The notes under the pieces are model-generated. The model did no database searches. It was given only the letters and a program-made list of their open reading frames with translations, and was not told where the DNA came from. From the NCBI GenBank assembly GCA_036924085.1, contig JAVGWX010000011.1, positions 23,625,239 through 23,689,238 on the forward strand: 64,000 nucleotides of DNA, written 5' to 3'. The stretch comes from Ariolimax columbianus (lineage: Eukaryota; Mollusca; Gastropoda; Stylommatophora; Arionidae). Made by a program: the position numbers and the translations under genes. The stretch's first letter is position 1. Every line of letters begins with the position of its first letter. Positions 42,721 through 52,586 of this stretch are shown here, one piece after another.

Positions 42721-43330
42721 CCTAGTCACAGATTTCCATGTTGGGTGTAGGTGCGCATGTGGCTGAACAGGCCAACGCGGGTACGAAAAGATCTGCTACA
42801 TATCGGGCACACGAGGTTTGTAGAAGGTAATGGTGTTCCCGCTGTTCGTGATTTCCGGGTCTCGCGTCTGCTCTGGGCTTTCCCAACACGGTCGTCTTCG
42901 CTGGCAGCTACACCCGATTTGACTGCGCTTCTCCAGTCAGATCTGTTTTGCACAAGACATTCCCAGGTGTCGGCGTCTATCTGACAACTTTTCAATGAAT
43001 CCCTCAGACCGTCTTTAACCCTTTACACCCTAAGCCTTAAAACAGGAAATACATATTCATAAGAGCAGGGAGATACTTCTTTGCCTTATTCATATACTAT
43101 TTGTTTACATTTGAGATGTAAATGCTTTCCCAGAACATAACATGAACAGAACAATTACAGGGAACATAGTAGTAGTGTTTTCAGTTTCCAAACAACATAC
43201 ACTGGGCAGGTTAGGGTGTAAAGGGTTAAAACGTTTCTTTGGCCACCCTCTCTCGCTCCATCCTTCTCTCAGCTCGCCGTAGAGAAGCTTCAGATGAACG
43301 GCTCCCAAAGTTATTACTATAGAATTGTGG
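42721..43330 (-). pseudogene. LINE-G C-terminus holding a MITE
   Basis: The minus strand reads LKLLYGELREGWSERGWPKK (right of the MITE), then after the MITE SLKSCQIDADTWECLV, NRSDWRSAVKSGVA and LVCPICSRSFRTRVGLFSHM, a C2H2-like zinc finger that ends these LINE proteins. Removing 43019-43225 and one TTAA rejoins the frame exactly (WPKKRF to GLRDSLK). The same family is at 47974-49190 (+) and 53552-54282 (minus). Confidence 0.87.
43015..43229. mobile_element. piggyBac-like MITE, TTAA target
   Basis: A 207-bp element (43019-43225) begins CCCTTTACACCCTAAGCC and ends GGTTAGGGTGTAAAGGG. The first 15 bases are perfect inverted repeats. TTAA flanks both ends (43015-43018, 43226-43229). TTAA duplication and CCC/GGG termini are hallmarks of piggyBac-type elements. 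No coding capacity, so it depends on an external transposase. Confidence 0.93.
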
Positions 43331-43617
43331 TAAAGAGCCTACGAGATGCCAGTAAGGCTAGACGTAAAGCGAAGGCGTTCACGATGGGCAGGACACGCAC
43401 TACGCAAACCAAATCATTACAAGGCAGTCACTGTTCTGAAATCCTCAGCACAAAAGAAGTAGTGGCATAATTAAACACTCATTGAGATATGAAGACACTA
43501 ATCTAAAAACGGCACAAAAACGGAAATGATGTCGTCGCATGACAGGAGAACGGTAGACAGTTGTTGAGAGCCTATCCTATGCTCCGTAGGAAGATGAATT
43601 GTTTTCATTGATTGATT
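43331..43617 (+). pseudogene. LINE-F-type tail
   Basis: KRRRSRWAGHALRKPNHYKA, then stops, then CTATCCTATGCTCCGTAGGA and the start of the (GATT)n tail. Same family as 1980-2250 and part of 52000-52145. The tail is split by SINE-1. Confidence 0.75.
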
Positions 43618-43904
43618 TTAAAAAATAATTTTTTATGGGTTTTTTTTTGGCGCTCGCCTCATTTCTCTATTCCTCAAGGTGGTGTGCGTTGCACTGTGGT
43701 TTTTATTTTTGCGCCTGTAGGCCAAGTGCATCCGACTTCAGCATGCATTTTATGTAAGGGTCTGCTTTCTCATGCATTTTCGAAGGGTTTGCTTTACCGT
43801 GGTAACGGCCGGTGCTGTGATGGGGATCGAACCCAGCACCTTCACCAGGATTGTGAGCCGTGTCACTTATCCACTAGCCCACGCCGTCCCCACATTGATT
43901 GATT
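43606..43904 (-). mobile_element. SINE-1 inserted in a (GATT)n tail
   Basis: Body 43650-43892: T-run at 43641-43649, GCTCGCCTCATTTCTC, GCGCCTGTAGGCCAAGTGCA, GGGGATCGAACCCAGCACC (B box), CACTTATCCACTAGCCCACG (A box), CGTCCCC. CATTGATTGATT occurs at 43606-43617 and 43893-43904, a 12-bp duplication, although the site itself is a GATT repeat. A 6-bp insertion (ACCAGG) sits near the B box. Confidence 0.88.
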
Positions 43905-44106
43905 GATTGATTGATTGATTAATTGATTAAGAAAGTCTGATGCACAGGGACATAAAAGGCAAAACACAATGCAACGCACTCTGTCTTAGTAATCAAATGC
44001 GATCGAAAAAATGCACAAAAACCTTTTTCACAGCAGACAGCGAGGAAGAAAAAGATTACGTAGGAAAAAGGATCATTGACATTCAGGTTATAAAAGATTG
44101 CGTGTG
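43905..44106. other. No gene seen
   Basis: (GATT)n continues to 43930; the rest is unassigned. Confidence 0.45.
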
Positions 44107-44465
44107 ACTCCAATGCTGAGCAGTGCATGAGCTGCAACGATCAGCGACCCAAAGCTGACTGCTAGAGTCAGGGCCAGTGAACCAGAGCTGCTAAGACTAT
44201 TCTTCACTTCCACGTTGTGATCCTGGATTACAGGCTGCAACAGAGCAGACTGGCTAAAGAGAAGGGATCGAAGAGGGAAGGCTCACCTGGCACTCAAAAA
44301 TGCCTGCTGAAATCGGATGTGTCGGACGGAAAGATGCAAATATCGCAGTCAAGCTGTAAACTACGACACAACGCATTCCTTTATCCGGACTACATCATGC
44401 TACTTTCCAAACGCTTTCCAGGGCTTGGTAGCGGGAGTTTGAGAACAACCGAAGAAGAAGATGAT
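44107..44465 (+). mobile_element. SINE-2, sense copy
   Basis: CCAATGCTGAGCAGTGCATG, CTGCTAGAGTCAGGGCCAG, GTTGTGATCCTGGATTACAG, ACTGGCTAAAGAGAAGGGAT, core CTGCTGAAATCGGATGTGTC, AATATCGCAGTCAAGCTGTA, GGTAGCGGGAGTTTGAGAAC, tail GAAGAAGAAG at 44450. About 360 bp. It ends 385 bp upstream of the first host exon. Confidence 0.85.
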
Positions 44466-44850
44466 TTTCAAAACAGACGCTTTTTAGATTACAAATATTG
44501 CACTGTCAATCATACTTCCATTGTAACCTAGGACCAGCATACCAACCCATACCTTAACGCATTCTTCTGTCATTGCGGGCCTCTTGTGGGCTTATATCAA
44601 AGCTTATCATTTAATTATTGTTTTTATCTACGACATGTTGTGTTGTTTCAGTTTGCGCCACGTAACTTATCTGAGGACAACATTTCTTGTACATCTGTCT
44701 GTCTGTCTGTCTCCATCCTGTATGCCTGTCTGTCTCCTGTACGCCTGTCTGTATGTCAGTCATTCTATCTCATGTTGTCCAATGAACAGACGTCCACGTG
44801 GTCTGTATTGCAACTATAATTCATGCTAACTGTCCTTTTTTCCCCACTAG
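44466..44850. other. Intron end before exon
   Basis: Unassigned intronic DNA with a short (CTGT)n at 44695-44712. It closes with a strong polypyrimidine acceptor (CCTTTTTTCCCCACTAG) ending at 44850. Confidence 0.6.
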
Positions 44851-45249
44851 ATTCCACCGATAATTGAAGTGGACACACACACAGAAGAAAACACTGAAAC
44901 CATGGATAACACCATCTCCAATGGCAACATCCAAGAACCACCAGTTCCTCTCGCAAACTTCCAACGAGGACGCCGCTGGTCCCTGGACCTTATTTCTCCC
45001 AGGAAGCTATTTTCTAGGCGAGAATCTGTCCCCACAGTTCAACTGGGCTCAAATTCCCCTACGCTAAGCCAATCTTCTTTGTTGTCTACTAATGATCGAC
45101 GCCACTCCAGCCCGAATGTCAAGGTCAAAGGTTTCAAATTCAAACAGCCTCATCGTTTCTTCCATCATCATCAGCAGCAGCGTCTTTATCAGCTGGAGAA
45201 ACAGGAGTCGTTTTTGGTGCTGGAGATGGAAAGCCAAGAGCGAATTGTG
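44851..45249 (+). CDS. Host-gene internal exon 1 of 2
   Basis: A 399-bp exon, phase 0 to phase 0, open for 133 codons. The acceptor is CCTTTTTTCCCCACTAG; the donor is GTG|GTGAGT. The product starts IPPIIEVDTHTEENTETM, continues RGRRWSLDLISPRKLFSRRE, SNSPTLSQSSLLSTNDRRHS and FKFKQPHRFFHHHQQQRLYQ, and ends LEMESQERIV. It is Ser/Arg/Gln-rich, like a disordered regulatory segment, with a basic SPRKLFSRR stretch and a His/Gln run. There is no membrane segment or catalytic motif. It is unlike every repeat in the window. I do not recognise the gene. The next exon begins in the matching phase at 61470. Confidence 0.72.
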
Positions 45250-45639
45250 GTGAGTTCGAGTCTGTTGTTTTAGCAGTGCGTGTGATGTGCTGAGCGGGGA
45301 GTCTAGCTGTTTATTTGTGGATTGTGTTTGGTTGAGTAGATTTGTGTTGTTAGTTGAGTGATTGGTTGAGTAGTCGGTTGAGTAGATTTGTGTTGTTAGT
45401 TGAGTGATTGGTTAAGTAGTCGGTTGAGTAGATTTGTGTTGTTAGTTGAGTGATTGGTTAAGTAGTCGGTTGAGTAGATTTGTGTTGTTAGTTGTGTGAT
45501 TGTTTAAGTAGATTAGTTATTTAGGCCATGCTGGTATTCTGGGCAATGAAAGATCTGACATACTGACTTCGCAGGCACCAATTATGAACACAGTTGAGAA
45601 AAGACGAACATTTCGAGATTGATAAAATACTGCTTTTTG
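45250..45639. repeat. Intron start; 46-bp array at 45329-45512
   Basis: After the donor, about four copies of GGTTGAGTAGATTTGTGTTG, TTAGTTGAGTGATTGGTTAA, GTAGTC. Confidence 0.9.
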
Positions 45640-46016
45640 ACTAACGACACCGTATAGATGAATCACAGACTGCAGAGATTTGTAGTCAGACGAGGGGGAA
45701 GCGGGATGGGCGCGGGAGAGGACGAAGCAGGAGTCTGTTCAATATTCGAGCTACAGAAACAATCAGTATCCACACCTTTCGACATTTACTGAAAGAGACT
45801 GAGCGCCTATGGGTTTGCCAGGACTGCAGGGAAAACGATTCTTGAGAACAGAATAGAATCATCATTGATGTAAGTCCCACTACAAATGCTTATATACTAG
45901 CATTTATGGAGCAAGGAGAGACACCCTAAAGAGGGATGCACGAGTGTGTGCGGCAAACGTACTACATGAACCCACCAGTATCCACACCATTCAACATCTA
46001 CTAAAATTTATAGAAG
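45640..46016 (+). pseudogene. LINE-E C-terminal fragments
   Basis: ATGAATCACAGACTGCAGAG, ATTCGAGCTACAGAAACAATC, CACACCTTTCGACATTTACT GAAAGAGACT and TGCCAGGACTGCAG match the YNQRATGTISIHTLRHL segment of LINE-E, degraded. A second partial echo (ACCAGTATCCACACCATTCA) lies at 45974-46010. Confidence 0.65.
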
Positions 46017-46029
46017 ATTTGGTCGCATT

Positions 46030-46905
46030 TTTGGGAAAGAGAGGAAAACAAATTTGGAGGTATTGAAAAAGTTGGGGGTGAAAAGAGAATTAATGACCGA
46101 AATCAGGGTTGGACAGTTACGTTATTTTGGTCATATAACAAGACATACCACCTTGTTAAAGAACATACTTGAAGGTAGGGTGGAAGGCAGTAGTTCAAGA
46201 GGCAGACAACGTTTTAAGTGGATGGATAATATCAGGAGATGGACTGAAAAAAGCCTCTTAGATTGCACTATTACGGCAAGAGATGGAGTACACTGGAGAT
46301 CCATTGCATTGCACCATTAGGCGCTTCCACGGCTTAACAAAATCTGGCAAGCTAAAGGGTTAGCACTATGTATGAAAATCAGATTAATGCGTACATTGGT
46401 CCTGTCAATATTCCTCTATGCTTGTGAGACATGGACAGTTACATCTGACCTTCTGCGAAGGATACATGCTTTGGAGATGATTTGTTTCCGAAGACTTTTA
46501 AACGTCACGTACAAAGATCGAGTTACAACTGAGGAAATGCAAGAAATAATTCAACGGCAATAGGGCCTTTTGAAGACGTCTTGGCAACTGTCAAAAGAAG
46601 AAAATTCGCTTGGTACGGTCACATATCGAGATCAAATGGTCTTGCAAATACGATCCTCCACGGAAGGCAGACGACGAAGAGGCCGTCCCCAATAGAGTGG
46701 GAAGGACAACATAAAAGAAAGGACCGATCTCCGACCAGAAGAGGCACAGGCAGCGGCCGCTCACAGAAAAGGGTGGCGTGGTGTTGTGATGATGTCTTCA
46801 TGTGTGCCCCAACGACCTCATCGATTAAGGGAGGACCTGACCTGACCTGACACGAGATCCATTGCAGCCGACCTTCGATGCAGAGACGGCACTTGAACTG
46901 AACTG
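46030..46905 (+). pseudogene. LINE-D tail interrupted by LINE-B
   Basis: Left part 46030-46308: MEVLKKLGVKRELMTEI, GQLRYFGHITRHTTLLKNIL, SRGRQRFKWMDNIRRW, ARDGVHWRSIA. Right part 46854-46905: GATCCATTGCAGCCGACC, then GCACTTGAACTGAACTG. The parts overlap by GAGATCCATTGCA, the duplicated target of the LINE-B insertion. The same family is at 1203-1412. Confidence 0.88.
46296..46866 (+). mobile_element. LINE-B copy with 13-bp TSD
   Basis: 545-bp insert 46309-46853. It encodes KIRLMRTLVLSIFLYACETW, ALEMICFRRLLNVTYKDRVT, a frame break, FAWYGHISRSNGLANTILHG, a second break, GWRGVVMMSS, VPQRPHRLRED. It ends in ACCTGACCTGACCTGAC. GAGATCCATTGCA flanks both sides (46296-46308, 46854-46866). 5' truncated, same strand as its LINE-D host. 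Confidence 0.95.
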
Positions 46906-47439
46906 AAAATATACTGACTACCGATGGGGATGTCTGAAGAGCAGTGATGTCGCGTCTGCATAACACAACTAAGCGTAACATAGCACACCTGTTGACATAT
47001 CACTCCGGACGCTACCGTTGTTTACTCCAAGTCAGAATTTCTCACCTGATGGCCGAACCTCTACAGACTCTGCATGTCTCCACAGCCACCATGTTTGTCC
47101 TCATGCATTAAGTCTGTTAGCTTTTCCGGTGAATTCACAACCTTGTTAAGCCGTGGAATGTTTGCTCCATTGCAGTGTGTGTCATTGTGAGCTATCAGCT
47201 GTAGACCATTCTACAGATGTGTGCGTGTATGCTTCATGTACTGTTACTAAGCCGTACGTTCCATAGTACACAGTCAAGCAGATGGGTCACATTGTTCTAA
47301 ACACTGTTGTACGCGTGACGAAATGCACCCAGAATGCCGTTTTTAACATTATTTTTAACATCGTTTTTAAGCTCTGTTTACGTCCAATATTTGTCTAGAT
47401 CAGGGGATCCATATCTGTGCTCCCCTGACTCCCATGTGA
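46906..47439. other. No gene seen
   Basis: Unassigned, GC-balanced sequence. Confidence 0.45.
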
Positions 47440-47965
47440 TCTGTGAATCGTCGTTTCTTCTTTTTATTCTTCTTCTTCTTTCTCTTCGCCTTCTCCTCTT
47501 TCTCTTTTTCCTCTTCTTCCTCGTCTTCTGTCATCTTCATCCTCCCTGTTTCTTCTACTTTCTCTTCTCCTCTTTTTCTGCATTTTCTTCTTCTTCTTCT
47601 TCTTCTTTTCTTTCTAGTCCAGCTCTTTCGCTTCTTCTTCTTCTTCTTCTTCTTTTTCTTCTTCTTCATCATCATCTTCTTCTTCTTCTTCTTCTACTTC
47701 TTCATCTTCTTCTTCTTCTTTTTCTTCTTCTTCTTCTTCTTCTTCTTCTTCTTCTTCTCCTTCTGTTCTTCATCTCTTTCTCTTCTTTTTCTTCTTCTTC
47801 CTTCTTTTCCTCTTCTTGTCTTTCTCTTGTTCTTTTTATCTTTCTTCATCATCATCTTCCTTTTCATCTTTTCTTGTCTTCTTCTTATTCATTTTCTCCT
47901 CCTCCCCTCCTCCTCTGTGTCTTGCTCCTTTTCTTCTTTTTCGCCGCCCTCATCACCTTGAACAC
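47440..47965. repeat. Polypyrimidine CTT tract
   Basis: T/C-rich + strand, with pure CTT runs at about 47630-47660 and 47716-47758. Frames of over 200 codons here are artefacts. Confidence 0.94.
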
Positions 47966-47973
47966 ACGCTAGA

Positions 47974-49190
47974 GAGCAGCCTACGTTGATGATGAAGTAA
48001 ACTCGAGAATTGTAAAAGCATGTATAGCATTTGAAAAACTGGGATCCTCAGTTTGTAGCCGGAGAGGAATTAAGCTTATAACCAAATTGAAGGTTTATGC
48101 GGCAGTCGTCCTACCAAATCTTCTGTACGCCTGTGAAACCTGGACTGTGTACAGTCGTCCTACCAAATCTTCTGTACGCCTGTGAAACCTGGACTGTGTA
48201 CAGTCGTCCTACCAAATCTTGTGTACGCCTGGGAAACCTGGACTGTGTACAGTCGTCCTACCAAATCTTGTGTACGCCTGTGAAACCTGGACTGTGTACA
48301 GTCGTCCTACCAAATCTTGTGTACGCCTGTGAAACATGGACTGTGTACAGTCGTCCTACCAAATCTTGTGTACGCCTGTGAAACATGGACTGTGTACAGT
48401 CGTCCTACCAAATCTTCTGTACGCCTGTGAAACATGGACTGTGTACAGTCGACCTACCAACTCTTCTGTACGCCTGTGAAACCTGGACTGTGTACAGTCG
48501 ACCTACCAACTCTTCTGTACGCCTGTGAAACATGGACTGTGTACAGTCGACCTACCAACTCTTCTGTACGCCTGTGAAAACCTGGACTGTGTATAGTCGA
48601 CATGCGAAGAAGCTTAACCACTTCCATCTGGCTACCTAAGGAAACTGCTGAACATAAAATGGCAAGATAGGATCACAGATGGAGTTCTTTCGCGGGCGGG
48701 CATGACAAGCATCCACACAACTCTGTGCAAATCGCAGCTTAGATGGGCTGGCCATGTTGTCCGTCCACATGTTAGATGAGCGCCTAGGAAAGAAAATATT
48801 CTCTGGCAAGCTTGAGTGGTGGACAAATGAAACGTTACAAAGACACTCTGAAAGCCTCACTGAAGATCTGCGACAGTGACCCTGATAATTTGGAGTATAT
48901 TGCTGCTGATCGCTCTGCCTGGCGTAGTAACATATCTTCTGGCACGACACATTTGGAGCAGACACGAATCAAGGAAGCTGCACGGATACGAGCGACACGA
49001 AAGGCAAGAGACGAGTTGCCTCCGTCTGACGGTCAGTCAGTGTATCTCTGCCCTTTATGTGACAGTCGTTTTCGGTGCTCGGATTGGTTTGATCAGCCAC
49101 CAGCGAAGCCACTATAGGATTGACATAGAACAATGTGGTCCTCTTCGGAAACGATGGAGAAACAATAACAATTTTGGTGTGCATATGCCC
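47974..49190 (+). pseudogene. LINE-G 3' half with internal 49-bp array
   Basis: AYVDDEVNSRIVKACIAFEK, SRRGIKLITKLKVYAAVVL, NLLYACETWTVY (48000-48150), then a tandem array. After it come KKLNHFHLATLRKLLNIKWQ, LSRAGMTSIHTTLCKSQLRW, AGHVVR, MKRYKDTLKASLKICDSD, AADRSAWRSNISSG and YLCPLCDSRF. The zinc-finger-like end has slipped frame (GLISHQRSH is in the next frame). RT is absent. The 5' edge abuts the pyrimidine tract. Confidence 0.87.
48105..48600. repeat. 49-bp array from LINE-G coding DNA
   Basis: About ten units of CAGTCGTCCTACCAAATCTT, CTGTACGCCTGTGAAACCTG, GACTGTGTA. One frame of each unit reads VVLPNLLYACETWTVY, the conserved LINE motif at that place. Later units change GTCGTCCT to GTCGACCT and CAAATC to CAACTC as a block, so the array grew by copying neighbours. 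Confidence 0.94.
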
Positions 49191-49289
49191 TGAACCAGTC
49201 TTCTCCAAACAGTCACAGGCTTAATTAGTATCTCCATTTCTTTTCAGGATCTCCCTGTTTGCGTCTCTTCTCCATTCGATAACTAAGCT

Positions 49290-49765
49290 AGGCTGTCTTC
49301 TTCGTCTTCTTCTTCTTCTTGTGCATCTTTTTCTTCTTGTTCTTCTTCTTCTTCTTCTTCTTCTTCTTTTTCTTCTTCTTCTTCTTCTTCTTCTTCTTCT
49401 TCTTCTTCTTCTTCTTCTTCTTTTTCTTCTTCTTTTTCTTCTTCCTTTTCTTCTTCTAATCTAATTCTTCTTCTTCTTCATCTTCTTCTTCTTCTTTTTC
49501 ATCTTCTTCTTCTTCTTCTTCTTCTTCTTCTTTTTCTTCTTCTTTTTCCTCTTCCTTTTCTTCTTCTAATCTAATTCTTCTTCTTCTTCTTCTTCTTCTT
49601 CTTCTTTATCTTCTATAAGCTGATGATATGATTCTACTTCGATGATGGCTAAGCTAGGCTGTTTTCTTATTATTATTCTTTTACTTCTTCTAATCTTTTT
49701 CTTCTTCTTTTTGTTCTATCTCTTCCTCTTCTTCCTCTTCTTTTTCTTCTTTATCGTCTGTCAAC
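49290..49765. repeat. CTT tract abutting a LINE-A2 3' end
   Basis: T/C-rich. A roughly 130-bp segment ending TTCTTCTAATCTAATTCTTC occurs twice (around 49460 and 49580), so the tract has duplicated internally. Its right edge is the tail of the minus-strand LINE at 49766-50530. Confidence 0.92.
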
Positions 49766-50530
49766 TGATGGTATGCCTCTCCGATGAAGTTTATGAGTGT
49801 GCTTCAATTCTTCGCTGGTCCCCCCAAAACCTGTCGAGCATGGTCGCTCTCACGGCCAGACTCTCTTTGGTCTGTATGAGTTGAGCAGTCTTGCAGGATA
49901 TGTTCTGGTGTTTGCTTTGGGGCTTCACAATCGCACGTGGTGGTGTCTCTAAGACCAATTCTCTGGAGGATGGCCTTGAGTCTGCAATGTCCCGTTCTGG
50001 TTCTGAAGATCGTTAGCTGCCCATCTCAGCCTAGTTTGTCTTTGCTATCATTCTCCGCATTGTATTCTTCGTGCTGGTCTCTCCCTTCCGTCATTATGGA
50101 TCGGTTGATGAGTGTCTTTGCTTCGTCAGAGGTGTGTGGATTTCCTGCCGAAGACGGATGTGTCGGACCGAAAAGTGCAAATATCGCAGTCAAACTGTAA
50201 ACTAGCGACACAACGCATTCCGTGCTCTAGACTACATTCTGCTACTTGCAAAGCCCTGTTCAGGGCTTCCTAGCAGGAGATTAAGAACAAACGTAGAAGA
50301 AGATCTATGGAAGGCGAATCTGCGTGCCTACACTTCCTGCTTTTGCGAGCTCATCTGTTTTCTGGTTTCCACTGTAGGACTTTATTTGTTTTTTGAGACA
50401 GCAAGCGATGTTGTATTTGATTTTGTGTGAGAGTCTGTCTTGTTTGGTTCCTGAAATGACTTGGAATACACTCCTGGAGCCTGTTAGAATAACCGTTCTC
50501 ACTGTAGTTGTGTTTTGGATGATAAGAATC
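49766..50530 (-). pseudogene. LINE-A2 RNase H and C-terminus, SINE-2 inside
   Basis: RNase H piece at 50530-50311: TVRTVILTGSRSVFQVISG (catalytic Asp now Gly), GNQKTDELAKAGS. C-terminus at 50140-49770: DEAKTLINRS, RTRTGHCRLKA-like residues, then CDCEAPKQTPEHILQDCS. SINE-2 at 50145-50310 separates the two. The 3' tail merges into the GAA/CTT tract. Compare 7109-8165. Confidence 0.82.
50145..50310 (+). mobile_element. SINE-2 3' half
   Basis: TGCCGAAGACGGATGTGTCG, CCGAAAAGTGCAAATATCGC, AGTCAAACTGTAAAC, GAGATTAAGAACAAACG, tail AGAAGAAG. Truncated at the core. Confidence 0.85.
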
Positions 50531-50790
50531 TGATACCTAGGCTGTGATATCTGCGTCTTTCGACCCGGTACATCCGGTTTCAGCACGACATGTTTGGGAC
50601 CAGGTTTGCCTCTCCACTTCTATCCAAAATCTCTTAGCCAGGCTGCATGGTTGCAGTCTGTTTCTCGGTCCGCCACTTTGATGTGGAAAACCGTCTTGGT
50701 CATTTATGGGTTACTGACTCTGAAGCTATGGGTAGCTGGAACGCTGTCAGCTAATGTTTGGCTGCAACATCGGCGGACATGTTTAGTGCA
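50531..50790 (-). mobile_element. SINE-2 diverged copy
   Basis: On +: GGCTGTGATATCTGCG, CCGGTACATCCGGTTTCAGC, TCTTAGCCAGGCTGCATGG, GTTACTGACTCTGAAGC, GCTGTCAGCTAATG. Order equals reverse-complement SINE-2 (core, AGGCTGCA block, 5' blocks). Confidence 0.7.
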
Positions 50791-51084
50791 TCTAAAGACA
50801 TGTTTCTTTAAAGGGTTTCATAAACTTTCATCAGGTTGTCAAAGCTCTCTCGAGTTTATTACCTTGAAATGCTGATGGAGTTTGCATGTCCAATGATTCC
50901 AGGATGTAAGCCAGCAGAAGCGAAAGCTTCCAGAAAATTCACTCTAGTTGGATAGGATATGGCGGAGGTAATAGACTAAACACGACAACTCACATAATAG
51001 GTTAGGCTAAGGTTAACCACCTTAATCTATAAAAACAAATTCGGTTACAAAAACGTTGATAACATAGTAAAAACAAACGGCTTT
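50791..51084. other. No gene seen
   Basis: Unassigned. Confidence 0.4.
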
Positions 51085-51644
51085 TGAAATGGAAGGGCAA
51101 TCCGAACGATCTGAATGGCGCAGTGGAGTGAAAGCCGCAAGGAAACCACATTTCTGACTGCTGATCTGAACACAAAGAAGAAAAGCAACATAGTAAATCA
51201 GGCACAGAAAACAGCACAGATAGCTAAAGAGAGGAGAGTTTGCAACTTGGCAGTGTAAGGACTGTGCGAAACAAGATGTGCACAATCCGGAATAACAACA
51301 GTGAACCGAGGAAATGATAATTTACTCAGAAAACGAGGGAACTGATGCGCAACACACAGAGGAACTAACACTGTTGTTTTCTAGAGAAATACACAGGACG
51401 CTCATACAGTGGGAGGTTATCACCAATAGAATCATGAGCGCAAGTTTTATAACTAGGAACAAAAACACCAATTTCAAAATCATTCAGTGCTATGTCCCAA
51501 CTAAGGAGACGTGCAATCATAAAAAGCTATACTTTTACAACAAGCTGAAAGAAGTCATTGACACGCAGAAAAAAGAAAGATCTTAATATTAATGGCAGAC
51601 TTCAATTCAAAAGTGGGAACAGACAGAGTAGTTGGCGACGATAC

Positions 51645-52145
51645 CAATTATCTACATTTTTGTTTATCGACTTTTAACCTTCAGTATCGCCGCAGCTTTG
51701 ATTTGTTTATTTCTACATTTATTCCTCATTGTTATCGTCTCAGTTACTATACCTCATACTATATACCGTGTTTGCCGTTCCATTCCAAATGTGTCTTTTT
51801 ATATGAGTGGAAATTTGATCTCGTTCAGTAGTTCGTTATATTGAATTCATCAAATAGTATATTGACAGTACCGAGTGATACAAAGAAAAGCACATATGGA
51901 AAGGTTCAAGCTTTCATCAATAGATGATTGTCTCCAATTGAGGGAGTACGAATGTTATGATAAAGCCACTGATTCAGAACAATGGCGAAGAACAGGATAG
52001 ATGCTAATGAGACGTAAAGAGAAGGCGTTATCGGTAGATAGGACACACACTACGGAAACCAGCATTACAAGGCAGTCACTGTTCTGGAATATTCAGGGCA
52101 AAAGAGGTAGGGGCAGACCTAAACACTATGGGATGACCAGGAAGA
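51645..52145 (+). mobile_element. Insert in LINE-F endonuclease
   Basis: AT-rich unassigned DNA (51645-52000), then a LINE tail: RRKEKALSVD in one frame, CACACACTACGGAAACCAGC (HTLRKP), WNIQGKRGRGRPK. Same family as 43331-43617. Exact edges and TSD were not resolved. Confidence 0.6.
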
Positions 52146-52420
52146 GAACAGATGAACTATATTGTAGAAATGTATGCAGAGCTGTGTGCGCTACACAAAA
52201 TGATAATTGGAGGAAACATGTTTCCCTACAAGAACGTACATAAATCCACACGAAGATCATCAGACCATGTGACGGAAAACCAGATTGTCCCCATTTATGT
52301 GAATGAAACGTTCAGACGGTCACTACAGAATGTAAGAGTAAAGCGAGGTGTCATGCCACCACATCTTTCTGGTGATATTGCAGAATAAAAGAGAACCCAG
52401 TAGTTAGTGCAAGGAGAGTG

Positions 52421-52586
52421 CTGCCGAAGACGGATGTGTCGGACCGAAAGGTGCAAATATCGCAGTAAAGCTGTAAACTAGCGACACAACGCATCCGTTC
52501 TCCGGACTACATCCTGCTGCTTGCAAAGCCAGGTTAACGGCCTCGTAGTGGGAGATTAATAAACGCAGAAGAAGAAGAAGAAGTAC
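52421..52586 (+). mobile_element. SINE-2 3' half in LINE-F
   Basis: GCTGCCGAAGACGGATGTGT, GGACCGAAAGGTGCAAATAT, CTGTAAACTAGCGACACAAC, GTGGGAGATTAATAAACG, tail (AGA)n to 52583. Truncated at the core like 50145-50310. Confidence 0.88.

Noticed and set aside
47334..47972. 212-codon Leu/Ser frame
   Set aside because: Simple-sequence pyrimidine tract.
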